Assembly: GCA_027490975.1 (NCBI GenBank)
Contig: JAIXXA010000100.1
Coordinates: 1 to 48,908, forward strand
DNA length: 48,908 nt
Direction: 5' to 3'
Origin: Rhodospirillaceae bacterium
Lineage (GTDB): Bacteria > Pseudomonadota > Alphaproteobacteria > CACIAM-22H2
Positions within the stretch are counted from its first letter, which is position 1, and the number at the start of each line of letters is the position of its first letter. This document shows positions 1 to 8,225 of this stretch, in pieces. Made by a program: the position numbers and the translations under genes. The notes below the pieces were generated by a model. It worked only from the letters and a program-made list of their open reading frames with translations, did not search any database and was not told the DNA's origin.

Positions 1-329
1 ACCCGAACCTGCTGCCCGCCAGCCTCGAGCCCAGCGACATCGGCGGGGCGGCCGTCGCCAAACCCGCCTTGGGCCGCAACGGCGAAGGCGTGAAGCTATT
101 CGCAAACGGCCTCGACGCGGCCCAGACCGGCGGCGACACCGAGCCCGCCGATGCGCGCGACGGGCCCGTGGTGCTGCAGGCGATGGCCCCGCTCGGCAGG
201 CTGGGTGCAACACAGCTGCTGGCCTCGACCTGGATGGTCGCCTCGCAGCCCGCCGGGCTCGCCTTGCGCGGGGCCGACGGCGAACTTGTCGGATCGCGCG
301 CGCGTTTCATCCCCCACATCGTCAGGTGA
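1..329 (+). CDS. Glutathionylspermidine-synthase-like ATP-grasp protein, C-terminal end (partial)
   Basis: The reading frame is open from the left edge (first full codon at base 3) and stops at 327-329, so only about 108 C-terminal residues are present. They match the end of the GspS/YjfC ATP-grasp family: a 'KPALGRNGEGV' segment equivalent to the family's KPLLGREG nucleotide-binding loop, then a glutamine and aspartate-containing strand, and the typical ending 'RFIPHIV'. The family ligates amines such as spermidine to glutathione or related peptides using ATP, but the specificity of YjfC-type members is not established. The gene ends four bases before a DUF350 gene. That is the pairing seen in the E. 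coli yjfL-yjfM-yjfC neighbourhood, and it supports the assignment. The start and N-terminal domain lie outside the window. Confidence 0.8.
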   Translation, partial: PNLLPASLEPSDIGGAAVAKPALGRNGEGVKLFANGLDAAQTGGDTEPADARDGPVVLQAMAPLGRLGATQLLASTWMVASQPAGLALRGADGELVGSRARFIPHIVR

Positions 330-333
330 AAAA

Positions 334-729
334 ATGGTCTATCTCGAAACGATCCCGAATTTCCTGCTGTTCTTCGGCGCGTGCCTTGCCTACGCCGCCG
401 TCTTCCTTGCGATCTACACGCGCGTGACGCCGTGGAACGAGCTCGCCCTCATTCGGGCCGGCAACAATGCCGCCGCTATCAGCCTCAGCGGGGCGGGGCT
501 CGGCTTTGCGATCCCGCTCGCCTCGGCGACCGTGCAAAGCCTCAACATCGCCGACATGGCCGTGTGGAGTGCGATCGCCCTCGTGATCCAGCTCGGCGTC
601 TTTTTCGTCGCGCGCCTGCTGAAGCCGGGTCTTGCGGCCGACATCGAAGCCGGCCGCACGGCGACGGCCGCCACCTATGCGGCGTTCGCACTCGGCGTGG
701 GCCTGCTCAACGCCGCCTGCATGACGTAA
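334..729 (+). CDS. DUF350 family inner-membrane protein (YjfL-like)
   Basis: This 131-residue protein is almost entirely hydrophobic, with about four predicted membrane spans (roughly residues 6-28, 45-67, 72-95 and 108-129). Its length and pattern fit the DUF350/UPF0719 family, including the polar turn 'TPWNEL' and a small-residue-rich second span. The ATG at 334 lies four bases after the stop of the upstream GspS-like gene, with an AGGTG ribosome-binding site overlapping that stop, so the two are probably co-transcribed. DUF350 has no established biochemical role. Repeated linkage to glutathionylspermidine-synthase-like enzymes suggests a shared membrane-associated task, which is inference. 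A strong terminator follows at once. Confidence 0.85.
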   Translation: MVYLETIPNFLLFFGACLAYAAVFLAIYTRVTPWNELALIRAGNNAAAISLSGAGLGFAIPLASATVQSLNIADMAVWSAIALVIQLGVFFVARLLKPGLAADIEAGRTATAATYAAFALGVGLLNAACMT

Positions 730-740
730 GCACCCAAAAG

Positions 741-776
741 AAAACGGCGCCGGCATTTCTGCCGACGCCGTTTTTT
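741..776. terminator. Bidirectional Rho-independent terminator between DUF350 gene and fusA
   Basis: Bases 743-749 pair with 766-772, one mismatch (750 and 765) follows, then 751-755 pair with 760-764 around a TTTC loop. Six Ts follow on the plus strand (771-776), and a run of A precedes the stem (737-744 apart from one G), which serves the minus strand. The hairpin sits between two convergent stops (729 and 796), so it probably ends both transcripts. Confidence 0.9.
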
Positions 777-795
777 CGTTCGCCGAACCTTGGGA

Positions 796-2871
796 TCAGG
801 CCGCGTTCTTGGCCATGATCTCGTCCGCGATGTTGCGCGGCACGGGTTCGTAATGGTCGAACTGCATCGTGAAGGACGCGCGGCCCTTCGACATCGAACG
901 CAGATCCGAGATGTAGCCGAACATTTCCGACAGCGGCACGTGGCTGCGGATGATGACCGACGTGGCGATCTGGTCCTGGCTCTGGATGATGCCGCGGCGG
1001 CGGTTCAAGTCGCCCACCACGTCGCCGACATGGTCGGGGGGCGTGGTCACTTCGACGTCCATGATCGGCTCGAGGATGATCGGGTTGGCCTTCTTCATGC
1101 CTTCGCGGAAGCAGGCCTTGCCGGCGATTTCGAAGGCGAGGGCCGACGAGTCGACGTCGTGGTACTTGCCTTCGAGCAGCGTGTACTTGAAGTCGACCGT
1201 GGGGAACCCCGCGAGCACGCCTTGCTCGCACTGCACCTTGATGCCCTTTTCGACCGCCGGGATGAATTCGCGCGGGATCGAGCCGCCGACGACTTCGTCC
1301 TCGAACACCACGCCGCCGTTGCGCTCCATCGGCTCGAACTTGATCTTCACTTCGGCGAACTGGCCGGAGCCGCCCGACTGTTTCTTGTGCGTGTAGATTT
1401 CCGTGTGCGCCTTCGAAATCGTCTCGCGATAGGCCACCTGCGGCGAGCCGATATTGGCTTCCACGCCGTATTCGCGCTTCAGGCGGTCGACGATGATTTC
1501 GAGATGCAGTTCGCCCATGCCCGACAGAATCGTCTGGCCCGACTCGTGGTCGGTGCGCAGGCGAAGCGACGGGTCTTCGGCGACGAGCTTCTGCAGGCCG
1601 AGCGCCATCTTTTCGACCGAGTCCTTGGTCTTGGGCTCGACCGCGATGTCGATGACGGGCACGGGGAAGGCCATGCGCTCGAGGATCACGGGATCTTCGG
1701 GGGCCGCCAGCGTGTCGCCCGTCGTCGTGTCCTTGAGGCCCACGAACGCCGCGATGTCGCCTGCGTACACTTCCTTGATTTCGTCGCGCTTGTCGGCGTG
1801 CATCTGGAACATGCGGCCGATGCGTTCCTTGCCGTCCTTCGTGGTGTTGAGCACGGTGTCGCCCGACTTCAGCACGCCCGAATAGACGCGCACGAAGGTC
1901 AAGTTGCCGTACTTGTCGTTGATCATCTTGAAGGCCAGCGCCGAGAACGGCTCGTCGTCCTTGGCGAGCTTGAAACGCTCGGGCTCGCCCTCTTCGGTGA
2001 CCACGCGCATGCCGCGCACGTCGGCCGGCGACGGCAGATAGTCGACGACCGCGTCGAGCAGCGTCTGCACGCCCTTGTTCTTGAAGGCCGAGCCGCAGAA
2101 CACGGGGCGGAATTCGCCCGAAACCGCACCCTTCTTGATGCAGCGCTTCAGCATCTCGACCGAGACGTCGCCCTTTTCGTAGAACTCTTCCATCGCCGCA
2201 TCGTCCATGCCGAGCACGGTGTCGAGCAGCAGCTGGCGGTACTCCTTGGCCTTTTCGACCAGATTGTCCGGAATCGGGATGTCGTTGAACTTGGCGCCGA
2301 GTTCGTCGCCCTGCCAGACCACGCCCTTCATCAGCACGAGGTCGACGATGCCCTTGAACTCGCCCTCGGCGCCGATCGGCAGCTGGCAGATCGCGGTCTT
2401 GATGCCGAGCTTCTCGTGCATCGAGTCGACGGCCTTGTAGAAGTCCGCACCTGTGCGGTCCATCTTGTTGATGAACACCACGCGCGGCACGTTGTAGCGG
2501 TCGGCCAAACGCCAGTTGGTTTCCGACTGCGGCTGCACGCCGGCCACGCCGCAGATCACGAACACGGCGCCGTCGAGCACGCGCAAGGAGCGGTTCACTT
2601 CGATGTTGAAATCGATGTGGCCCGGCGTGTCGATCACGTTGATGCGGTGGCCTTCCCACTCGGCGGTCACGGCGGCGGACGTGATGGTAATGCCGCGCTC
2701 GCGTTCCTGCGCCATGTAGTCGGTCGTGGTGTTGCCGTCGTGCACTTCCCCGATTTTGTGGGACTTGCCCGTGTAGTAGAGGATGCGCTCGGTCGTCGTG
2801 GTTTTGCCGGCGTCGATATGCGCCGTGATGCCGATATTGCGAATCTTCTCGAGCGCGACTGTTCTGGGCAC
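796..2871 (-). CDS. fusA: Elongation factor G
   Basis: This 691-residue translational GTPase drives ribosomal translocation. The G1 loop '[13 protein letters not shown]' is near the N-terminus, followed by switch I 'RERGITI', G3 'DTPGHIDF' and G4 'NKMD', then EF-G domains II to V ('[16 protein letters not shown]' in domain IV). The length agrees with alphaproteobacterial EF-G. The open frame extends far upstream, but homology begins at a GTG codon at 2871-2869, preceded by GGAGG (2881-2877) with five bases spacing, so that is taken as the start. Unusually for this gene, no str-operon partners (rpsL, rpsG, tuf) flank it here. It is therefore a stand-alone copy, and either the main EF-G or a second paralogue elsewhere cannot be excluded. 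Confidence 0.97.
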   Translation of the reverse strand: MPRTVALEKIRNIGITAHIDAGKTTTTERILYYTGKSHKIGEVHDGNTTTDYMAQERERGITITSAAVTAEWEGHRINVIDTPGHIDFNIEVNRSLRVLDGAVFVICGVAGVQPQSETNWRLADRYNVPRVVFINKMDRTGADFYKAVDSMHEKLGIKTAICQLPIGAEGEFKGIVDLVLMKGVVWQGDELGAKFNDIPIPDNLVEKAKEYRQLLLDTVLGMDDAAMEEFYEKGDVSVEMLKRCIKKGAVSGEFRPVFCGSAFKNKGVQTLLDAVVDYLPSPADVRGMRVVTEEGEPERFKLAKDDEPFSALAFKMINDKYGNLTFVRVYSGVLKSGDTVLNTTKDGKERIGRMFQMHADKRDEIKEVYAGDIAAFVGLKDTTTGDTLAAPEDPVILERMAFPVPVIDIAVEPKTKDSVEKMALGLQKLVAEDPSLRLRTDHESGQTILSGMGELHLEIIVDRLKREYGVEANIGSPQVAYRETISKAHTEIYTHKKQSGGSGQFAEVKIKFEPMERNGGVVFEDEVVGGSIPREFIPAVEKGIKVQCEQGVLAGFPTVDFKYTLLEGKYHDVDSSALAFEIAGKACFREGMKKANPIILEPIMDVEVTTPPDHVGDVVGDLNRRRGIIQSQDQIATSVIIRSHVPLSEMFGYISDLRSMSKGRASFTMQFDHYEPVPRNIADEIMAKNAA

Positions 2872-3050
2872 GACTGCCTCCGTCGGAGAGTGCCGGACGC
2901 GCGCCCCGGACGGGGCCGCAATCCGGAAATGGGGTTCGATTTCCAAGAAAAACCGGACCGACGCCCGTCCCCGAATCGGGGGGCGGGGCGAGCCAGCCCG
3001 GAAACCTTGAAACGGCGCGGGATATATCCTGCCGGGGTGTTCTTGGCAAC

Positions 3051-3074
3051 CCCCCTGGCTGGCCCCCTGGCTGG
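3051..3074. repeat. Perfect 12-bp tandem duplication upstream of fusA
   Basis: The unit CCCCCTGGCTGG occurs twice back to back, at 3051-3062 and 3063-3074. It lies in the 290-bp interval between the fusA start and the divergent gene at 3162. No function is evident. Confidence 0.8.
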
Positions 3075-3161
3075 CCCTCAAGCCGGCCCCCAAGCCCACC
3101 AAGGGCCCGAAGGCCGGCCGTTTCACTGGCCGATTTAGGGGTTTTGGGCTAAGTTTCAACC

Positions 3162-3410
3162 ATGCCGAATCCGCCGAGCCCCGAACGCAAAGCCAGCCTG
3201 CGCCTCATCAACGCCCAGGCCGACAAAATCCGCGTCAAGCTGGATCCCAAAGTGCTCGAACGCGCCAAGTGCGTCGTCGAGGGCGGCGAGATCTACGACA
3301 AGGCCGCCGCCCAAAAGGTCGTCGGCGAGTTCCTGAAGGCGAAAAACCGCCGCGACGGCGGGATCTTCCAGCAGGAACTGCAAGCCCGCCTGCGCGGCAT
3401 CAAGCACTAA
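3162..3410 (+). CDS. Small basic protein of unknown function
   Basis: An 82-residue protein with an ATG start and no signal peptide or membrane span. It is rich in Lys and Arg, and its second half alternates charged and hydrophobic residues as expected for amphipathic helices. It contains a '[20 protein letters not shown]' segment. The frame is flanked by a plausible divergent promoter region shared with fusA and stops just before a convergent gene. The composition looks like a real protein, not a shadow of fusA, because no gene lies opposite. I do not recognise the family. A nucleic-acid-binding role is possible from charge only. Confidence 0.6.
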   Translation: MPNPPSPERKASLRLINAQADKIRVKLDPKVLERAKCVVEGGEIYDKAAAQKVVGEFLKAKNRRDGGIFQQELQARLRGIKH

Positions 3411-3422
3411 ACTTTTTTCGGC

Positions 3423-3665
3423 CTATCGCCGCTCTTGGGTGCCGATGCGCCGGCCAAGGGCGTCGCGCACGACCATGCGGTTGGGTCCGTCGGGTTCGAT
3501 GGTGCCTGTGCGCCGCCCTTGCGCATCGCGCAGGATCTGGCGCCCGCTGGGCTCGATCTCGATGGTGCCTGTGCGCCGCCCCAGCGCATCGCGCTGGACG
3601 AGCGTTTCGGCCAGGGCCGGCCCTGCCAGGGCTATGAAAACCGCCGCGTAGACGAAAATGCGCAT
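3423..3665 (-). CDS. Small exported protein built of three 21-residue repeats
   Basis: This 80-residue protein begins with a typical Sec signal peptide (hydrophobic residues 4-18, cleavage likely after ALA at 17-19). The mature part is three copies of a unit with the core 'RDAxGRRxGT', at about residues 23-36, 44-57 and 65-78, a regular period of 21. The repeats are also visible at DNA level. Each unit reads like a beta-hairpin of the kind seen in YD/RHS-type or other short extracellular repeats, but three units are too few for such a fold and no family is recognised. It lies 45 bases downstream of the GT4 gene on the same strand and may be co-transcribed with that envelope pair. Confidence 0.7.
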   Translation of the reverse strand: MRIFVYAAVFIALAGPALAETLVQRDALGRRTGTIEIEPSGRQILRDAQGRRTGTIEPDGPNRMVVRDALGRRIGTQERR

Positions 3666-3710
3666 GGTGTCGCTTCCTCCTTGGAAGCGACAACGCGCAG
3701 GCGCAGGGCG

Positions 3711-4787
3711 CTATTCGGCCGCTGCCGCGACGGGGCCGCCGGCGTTGCGCGGGCGCAGATGGTCGGCGAATTGGCGCGCGCACTCGGCCCAGCTGTAGCG
3801 CATCGCGTGGGCGCGCGCGCGGTCGCGCGGGATTTCGAGGGCGCGCAGGCAAGCTTGGCGCAGATCCTCGTCCATCGCCCCGCCGGATTGGTCGGCCGGC
3901 ACGTCGCCCAGCACGTCGAGCGGGCCTGTGACCGGAAAAGCCGCCACGGGCGTGCCGCAAGCCATGGCTTCCAGCAGCACCAGGCCGAACGTGTCGGTCT
4001 TGGACGGGAACACGAACACGTCGGCGGCCGCATAGACGCTCGCGAGTTCCTTCTGCTGCAAGACGCCCAAATACGACACGTTCGGATATTTGGCTTTGAG
4101 CGAGGCCATCGCCGGCCCCTCGCCCACGACCCATTTGGAGCCGGGCAGATCGAGGGCCAGAAACGCTTCGACGTTCTTTTCGACTGCCACGCGCCCGACA
4201 TAGACGAAGATCGGCGGCTTGGTCTGCAACCGGTCGCGCGGGCCCGGCTTGAAGATTTCGAGATCGACGCCGCGCGTCCACAGCACGACGTTTTTGAAGC
4301 CCCATTTGTCGAGATCGGCTTTGACCGTCGGCGTGGGCACCATCACGCGGCTGGCGGGCGCATGGAAGCGACGCAGCACCGAATAGCTGATGCCGACGGG
4401 GAGTTTCGTGCGCGCCTCCACGTATTCGGGAAAGCGCGTGTGGTAGGCGGTCGTGAAAGGCAAGCCGCGCACGAGACAGGCTTTGCGCGCCGCCCACCCG
4501 AGCGGGCCTTCGGTCGCGATGTGCACCGCATCGGGCGCAAAACGATCGAGGATCTTGCCGACGCTGCCCGCGCCCGCAAGCGACAGGCGGATCTCGGGAT
4601 ATGTGGGGCACGGGAACGTCGTGAAAAGTTCGGGCGCCACCATCTCGACCGTGTGGCCCGCAAGCTCGAGCTCGCGCTTGGTCTCGGTCAGGGTGCGCAC
4701 CACGCCGTTGACCTGCGGGCGCCACGCATCCGTCACGATCGCGATGCGCAAGCTTTTGCGGGCGTCGGCAGCGCTGGAATCCGTCAT
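3711..4787 (-). CDS. GT4-family glycosyltransferase (mannosyltransferase-like)
   Basis: A 358-residue GT-B fold enzyme. The N-terminal domain has 'RIAIVTDAWRPQVNGVVRTL', the usual opening of GT4 enzymes that glycosylate lipids. The C-terminal domain has 'YVGRVAVEKN' and the nucleotide-sugar motif 'SKTDTFGLVLLEAMACG'. Related proteins are alpha-mannosyltransferases and other glycolipid glycosyltransferases; the sugar and acceptor cannot be read from sequence. The ATG at 4787 overlaps the stop of the upstream phosphoesterase gene (ATGA, 4784-4787), so the two are translationally coupled. The pairing with an LpxH-like enzyme and a nearby lipid kinase points to membrane glycolipid or phospholipid modification. 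Confidence 0.9.
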   Translation of the reverse strand: MTDSSAADARKSLRIAIVTDAWRPQVNGVVRTLTETKRELELAGHTVEMVAPELFTTFPCPTYPEIRLSLAGAGSVGKILDRFAPDAVHIATEGPLGWAARKACLVRGLPFTTAYHTRFPEYVEARTKLPVGISYSVLRRFHAPASRVMVPTPTVKADLDKWGFKNVVLWTRGVDLEIFKPGPRDRLQTKPPIFVYVGRVAVEKNVEAFLALDLPGSKWVVGEGPAMASLKAKYPNVSYLGVLQQKELASVYAAADVFVFPSKTDTFGLVLLEAMACGTPVAAFPVTGPLDVLGDVPADQSGGAMDEDLRQACLRALEIPRDRARAHAMRYSWAECARQFADHLRPRNAGGPVAAAAE

Positions 4788-5626
4788 CGCACAGTCTCCA
4801 TCATGTCGAGCTGCCGCACTTCGGCCCAATGCACGATCCGGAAGGTTCCGTCCCAGTCCTCGACCAGGGCCGTGCAGCTTTCGACCCAGTCGCCGTCGTT
4901 CATGTAGGCGATGCCGTCGATGTCGCGGATCTCGGCCTTGTGGATGTGGCCGCAGATCACGCCGTCGAGCCCGCGCCGGCGCGCTTCGGCGGCGAGCGCC
5001 TGCTCGAAATCGTCGATGTATTTGACCGCGTTTTTGACCTTGTTCTTGAGCCAGGCCGACAGCGACCAGTAGCGGAAGCCCATCGCACGGCGCCCGCGGT
5101 TGAACCATTCGTTCGACCAGAGCGCGAGATTGTAGGCATGGTCGCCCAGGAACGCGAGCCAGCGCGCGTAGCGCACGATGCCGTCGAACGCGTCGCCGTG
5201 GATCACGAGCATCTTGCGCCCGTCGGCGGTCGTGTGGACCGCGTCGCCCGCCACATAGACGCCGCCGAAATGCAGATCGAGATAGTCGCGCAGCATTTCG
5301 TCGTGGTTGCCGGGGATGTAGACGACCTCGGTGCCCTTGCGCGCCTTGCGCAGCATCTTCTGCACCACGTCGTTGTGCGACTGGTGCCAGAACCAGCTCT
5401 GCTTCATGCGCCAGCCGTCGACGATGTCGCCCACGAGATAGAGCTTGTCGCTTTCGTTGTAGCGCAGGAAATCGAGCAGGAATTCGGCCTTGCAGCCACG
5501 CGTGCCGAGATGGATGTCGGACACGAAGATGGCGCGCCAACGTTTCACGCCGGCCTCGTCGGGCACAGCGCCGCGATCGAGACCGTCGGGTTCATGCAGC
5601 ATTCGATTGTCCACAGAACGATCCAC
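4784..5626 (-). CDS. LpxH-like UDP-2,3-diacylglucosamine diphosphatase family metallophosphoesterase
   Basis: A 280-residue calcineurin-type phosphoesterase with the full metal-binding set in order: 'SDIHLG', 'LVGDIVDG', 'IPGNHDE', 'IHGDAFD' and 'CGHIHKA'. It is longer than typical LpxH (about 240) and has a tryptophan/arginine-rich middle insertion, as in the alphaproteobacterial relatives commonly annotated as UDP-2,3-diacylglucosamine diphosphatase. Many alphaproteobacteria use LpxI for that lipid A step, so this protein may act on another lipid pyrophosphate. It overlaps the GT4 gene by four bases. The start at 5626 is the longest option; a second ATG at 5602 would remove eight non-conserved residues. 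Confidence 0.85.
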   Translation of the reverse strand: MDRSVDNRMLHEPDGLDRGAVPDEAGVKRWRAIFVSDIHLGTRGCKAEFLLDFLRYNESDKLYLVGDIVDGWRMKQSWFWHQSHNDVVQKMLRKARKGTEVVYIPGNHDEMLRDYLDLHFGGVYVAGDAVHTTADGRKMLVIHGDAFDGIVRYARWLAFLGDHAYNLALWSNEWFNRGRRAMGFRYWSLSAWLKNKVKNAVKYIDDFEQALAAEARRRGLDGVICGHIHKAEIRDIDGIAYMNDGDWVESCTALVEDWDGTFRIVHWAEVRQLDMMETVR

Positions 5627-5752
5627 AAGCCCACCCCATATATGGATGTCGTCAGGAATTCATCTTCTGTATATTGTTTTTGTGCTAGTAAACTTAAGTG
5701 AATATTCCATTGCGGTCGAATATCTTCGTAACTTCACAGGATCGTCATCGCC
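5627..5752. promoter_or_regulatory. AT-rich divergent intergenic region
   Basis: This 126-bp gap between the LpxH-like gene and the lipid kinase gene is far richer in A+T than its surroundings, especially 5637-5745. It contains GAATATTC palindromically at 5700-5707. Promoters for both divergent genes are expected here, but no convincing -35/-10 pair could be fixed. Confidence 0.45.
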
Positions 5753-6646
5753 ATGTCACAAGACCTCGTAGCCCCCGCGCCGTTGCTCGTGGTCTACAAC
5801 CCGATCGCCGGGCGGCGGCGGCGGCGGTTTCTCTCGCGGGTGCTCGAAGCGCTCGAAGCGCGCGCGGCCTCGGTGCGGCTCGAGCCCACCCAAGCGCGCG
5901 GCGACGCCGAAGCGCTCGCGCGCGCGGCCGCGGCGACCGGGGCCGCGCGTTTGGTGGTGGCGGGCGGCGACGGCACCATCAACGAGGCGCTCAACGGGCT
6001 CAGCGGCAGCTCGGTCGCCCTCGGCATCGTGCCGCTGGGCACGGCCAACGTGCTCGCGGCCGAGTTGGGCCTCGGCACATCGGCCAAAAACGTCGCGGCC
6101 GCGATCCTCGACGGGCAGCCCCGCAGCGTGACGCTCGGCACCGTCAACGGCCGGCGCTTTTCGATGATGGCGGGCGTAGGCTTCGATGCGCACGTGGTGC
6201 GCGACGTGTCGAGCAAGCTCAAGCGCGCACTCGGCAAAGGCGCTTACGTGTTGGAAACGCTGCGCCAGCTCGTCGTCTACAGCAACAAGTTCTACGACGT
6301 GCGCGTCGATGGCGTGCCGATGCGTGCGGCCTCGCTGTTGATCTGCAACGGCCATTACTACGGCGGCCAGTTCGTGGCCGCCCCGCAAGCGCGGCTCGAA
6401 TCGCCGGAACTGCAAGTGGTGCTGTTCCAGCGCGCCGGGCGCTTTGCGACGATCCGCTATGCGCTCGCCCTTGCCACGGGCCGCCTGCCCACGCGGCCCG
6501 ACGTGCGCATCCTGGCGGCCCAAACGATCGAGATCGACGGGCCTGTCGGCGAGCCCGTGCAAGGCGACGGCGACGTGATCGCCCATCTGCCCGCCAGATT
6601 CGAAGCGCTGCGCGCCGCCGCCGTCCTTGTCGGCCCGCCGCGTTAG
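5753..6646 (+). CDS. Diacylglycerol-kinase-catalytic-domain lipid kinase
   Basis: A 297-residue member of the DAGK/YegS/sphingosine-kinase family, which phosphorylates lipid alcohols with ATP. The opening 'LLVVYNPIAGRRR' matches the family N-terminus, 'VVAGGDGTINEALNGL' is the nucleotide-binding GGDGT motif, and 'GIVPLGTANVLA' is the conserved PLGT(G/A)N loop. The C-terminal beta domain follows. The natural substrate (diacylglycerol, ceramide-like or other lipid) cannot be assigned. It is transcribed away from the LpxH-like/GT4 pair, and its stop overlaps the convergent Lrp gene stop (6643-6646). Confidence 0.9.
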   Translation: MSQDLVAPAPLLVVYNPIAGRRRRRFLSRVLEALEARAASVRLEPTQARGDAEALARAAAATGAARLVVAGGDGTINEALNGLSGSSVALGIVPLGTANVLAAELGLGTSAKNVAAAILDGQPRSVTLGTVNGRRFSMMAGVGFDAHVVRDVSSKLKRALGKGAYVLETLRQLVVYSNKFYDVRVDGVPMRAASLLICNGHYYGGQFVAAPQARLESPELQVVLFQRAGRFATIRYALALATGRLPTRPDVRILAAQTIEIDGPVGEPVQGDGDVIAHLPARFEALRAAAVLVGPPR

Positions 6647-7104
6647 GCGACGGCACCGGCTTCGGCGCGCCATTCGCGCATCACGAAGATCGTGCGCGTG
6701 GTCGCCACGCCGCGCACGCTCTGCACGCGCGCCAGCATGAGATCGGCGAAATCCTGCAGGTTGCGCGCGAACACTTCGAGGAACACGTCCTGGTCGCCCG
6801 TCACCACATAGCCCACCGCAACGCCCGGAATGGCCGCAAGCGTCTGCGCCAACTCCTCGGCCGAGATCGAGGGATCGCGCGTCACGCCCACAAAAGCGCG
6901 CACCGTGAGGCCCAGCTTGGCGCGGTCGATGCGCGCCCCGTAGCCTTCGATCACGCCGGCCTTTTCGAGGCGCGCGATGCGGCGCGAGATCGCCGAATGC
7001 GACAGCCCGACCTTGGCCTCAAGCTCGAGATTGCTCGCACGCGCGTTTTTCGTCAGTGCGGCCAGAATGCGGTCGTCGAAATCGTCCACGCGCAAAAACT
7101 CCAT
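6643..7104 (-). CDS. Lrp/AsnC-family transcriptional regulator
   Basis: A 153-residue regulator with an N-terminal winged helix-turn-helix ('LEAKVGLSHSAISRRIARLE', residues about 29-48) and a C-terminal RAM/AsnC ligand-binding domain ('GYVVTGDQDVFLEVFARN'). Lrp/AsnC proteins bind amino acids or related metabolites and often regulate themselves and a divergent operon. Here the divergent operon is threonine dehydratase and a 2-oxoacid dehydrogenase E1, so threonine, 2-oxobutyrate or a branched-chain amino acid is a reasonable effector (inference). A perfect inverted repeat lies 14-32 bases upstream of its start codon. Confidence 0.93.
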   Translation of the reverse strand: MEFLRVDDFDDRILAALTKNARASNLELEAKVGLSHSAISRRIARLEKAGVIEGYGARIDRAKLGLTVRAFVGVTRDPSISAEELAQTLAAIPGVAVGYVVTGDQDVFLEVFARNLQDFADLMLARVQSVRGVATTRTIFVMREWRAEAGAVA

Positions 7105-7117
7105 TCACTTCGTCATA

Positions 7118-7136
7118 CATGCAAAATCTTTGCATG
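7118..7136. promoter_or_regulatory. Candidate Lrp/AsnC operator, perfect 8-bp inverted repeat
   Basis: CATGCAAA (7118-7125) and TTTGCATG (7129-7136) are exact reverse complements separated by ATC. The site lies between the divergent lrp-like and dehydratase genes, just upstream of the regulator start. It is about ten bases upstream of the proposed -35 of the dehydratase promoter. That placement suits autorepression and activation of the metabolic genes, which is inference. Confidence 0.6.
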
Positions 7137-7146
7137 ATTATTCCAT

Positions 7147-7176
7147 TTGACGCCGTAAAAGTAAAGTTTTTGATAT
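7147..7176 (+). promoter_or_regulatory. Candidate promoter for the dehydratase-E1 operon
   Basis: TTGACG at 7147-7152 is a good -35. After 18 bases, TGATAT at 7171-7176 can serve as a weak -10 within an A/T-rich stretch. The weak -10 fits an activator-dependent promoter. Confidence 0.4.
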
Positions 7177-7191
7177 TTTTGCGCCGATGAT

Positions 7192-7201
7192 TGCACGTGC
7201 A
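7192..7201. promoter_or_regulatory. Second palindrome TGCACGTGCA in the lrp/dehydratase intergenic region
   Basis: This perfect 10-bp palindrome lies just downstream of the proposed transcription start of the dehydratase operon. It shares the TGCA core with the larger inverted repeat at 7118-7136 and may be an accessory regulator site. Confidence 0.35.
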
Positions 7202-7253
7202 TCGACCGTGTTAATGTTGCTGGGTGTTTAGCCTCAACAAACCGAAAGCCGCC

Positions 7254-8225
7254 ATGTTCAGCCTCGAAGAACTCGAAGACGCCGCCGCCCTGGTGCACAC
7301 GCATTTCCAGGCGACCCCGCAATATGCGTGGCCCTTGCTGGCCGCACGCACGGGCGCGCAGGTGGTCGTCAAACACGAAAACCACACGCCGGTGGGTGCG
7401 TTCAAAATTCGCGGCGGGCTCGTCTATTTCGCGCGACTCAAGGCCGAGCGTCCGCACGTGAAGGGTGTGGTCTCCGCCACGCGCGGCAATCACGGCCAGA
7501 GCCTCGCTTATGCCGGTGCCAAATCGGGCGTGCCCGTCGCGATCGTGGTGCCGCGCGGCAATTCGGTCGAGAAGAACGCGGCGATGCGCAGCCTGGGTGC
7601 GGAGCTCGTCGAATACGGGGCCGATTTCGACGAGGCGCGCGGCCACGCGGCCGAGCTTGCCAAAACGCGCGGCTACGAATTCGCACCGTCGTTCCAGCGC
7701 GATCTGGTGCTCGGCGTTGCGACCTATGCCTACGAGCTGTTCGGCGCCCATCGCGATCTCGATGCGGTCTATGTGCCGATCGGGCTCGGCTCCGGCATAT
7801 GCGGCATGATCCGCACGCGCGATCTTCTGGGCCTAAAAACCAAAGTCGTCGGCGTCGTCGCCGACGCGGCGCAAGCCTACAAGCTTTCGCTCGATGCCGG
7901 CCGCGTGGTCGAGACCAATTCGGCGCGCACCTTCGCCGACGGCATGGCGGTGCGCGTGCCCTCGGCCGAAGCGCTTGCGATCATCTCGGGCGGCGCTGCG
8001 CGCATCGTTTCGGTCGGCGACGATGCGATCGCAGGCGCCATGCGCGCCTATTTCGAAGACACGCACAACGTCGCCGAGGGGGCCGGTGCCGCCCCGCTTG
8101 CGGCCTTGATGCAGGAGAAAGACGCCATGCGCGGCAAGAAAATCGGCCTCATTCTGTGCGGCGGCAATGTGGACAGCCCCGTTTTCGGCACCGTGCTCGC
8201 CGGCCAGACGCCGGTGCCCGCATGA
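7254..8225 (+). CDS. PLP-dependent threonine/serine dehydratase
   Basis: A 323-residue fold-type II PLP enzyme. 'TPVGAFKIRGG' holds the Schiff-base lysine, 'SATRGNHGQSLA' is the asparagine loop over PLP, and 'PIGLGSGICG' is the phosphate-binding glycine loop. There is no C-terminal ACT domain, so it resembles the short catabolic type, not the isoleucine-feedback-regulated IlvA. It should convert threonine to 2-oxobutyrate and ammonia (or serine to pyruvate). An upstream in-frame GTG at 7224 exists, but family similarity starts at the ATG at 7254 ('MFSLEELEDAA'). The stop overlaps the next start (ATGA, 8222-8225), so product and the downstream E1 are probably made together. Confidence 0.9.
   Translation: MFSLEELEDAAALVHTHFQATPQYAWPLLAARTGAQVVVKHENHTPVGAFKIRGGLVYFARLKAERPHVKGVVSATRGNHGQSLAYAGAKSGVPVAIVVPRGNSVEKNAAMRSLGAELVEYGADFDEARGHAAELAKTRGYEFAPSFQRDLVLGVATYAYELFGAHRDLDAVYVPIGLGSGICGMIRTRDLLGLKTKVVGVVADAAQAYKLSLDAGRVVETNSARTFADGMAVRVPSAEALAIISGGAARIVSVGDDAIAGAMRAYFEDTHNVAEGAGAAPLAALMQEKDAMRGKKIGLILCGGNVDSPVFGTVLAGQTPVPA

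Noticed and set aside
790-3138. Long plus-strand open frame opposite fusA
   Set aside because: His/Asp/Leu/Val-rich composition typical of an antisense shadow in GC-rich DNA; fusA is unambiguous on the other strand.
7224-7253. Upstream GTG start for threonine dehydratase
   Set aside because: The extra ten residues are a near-repeat of the true N-terminus ('FSLNK' before 'MFSLEE') and lie outside family similarity; ATG at 7254 fits better.
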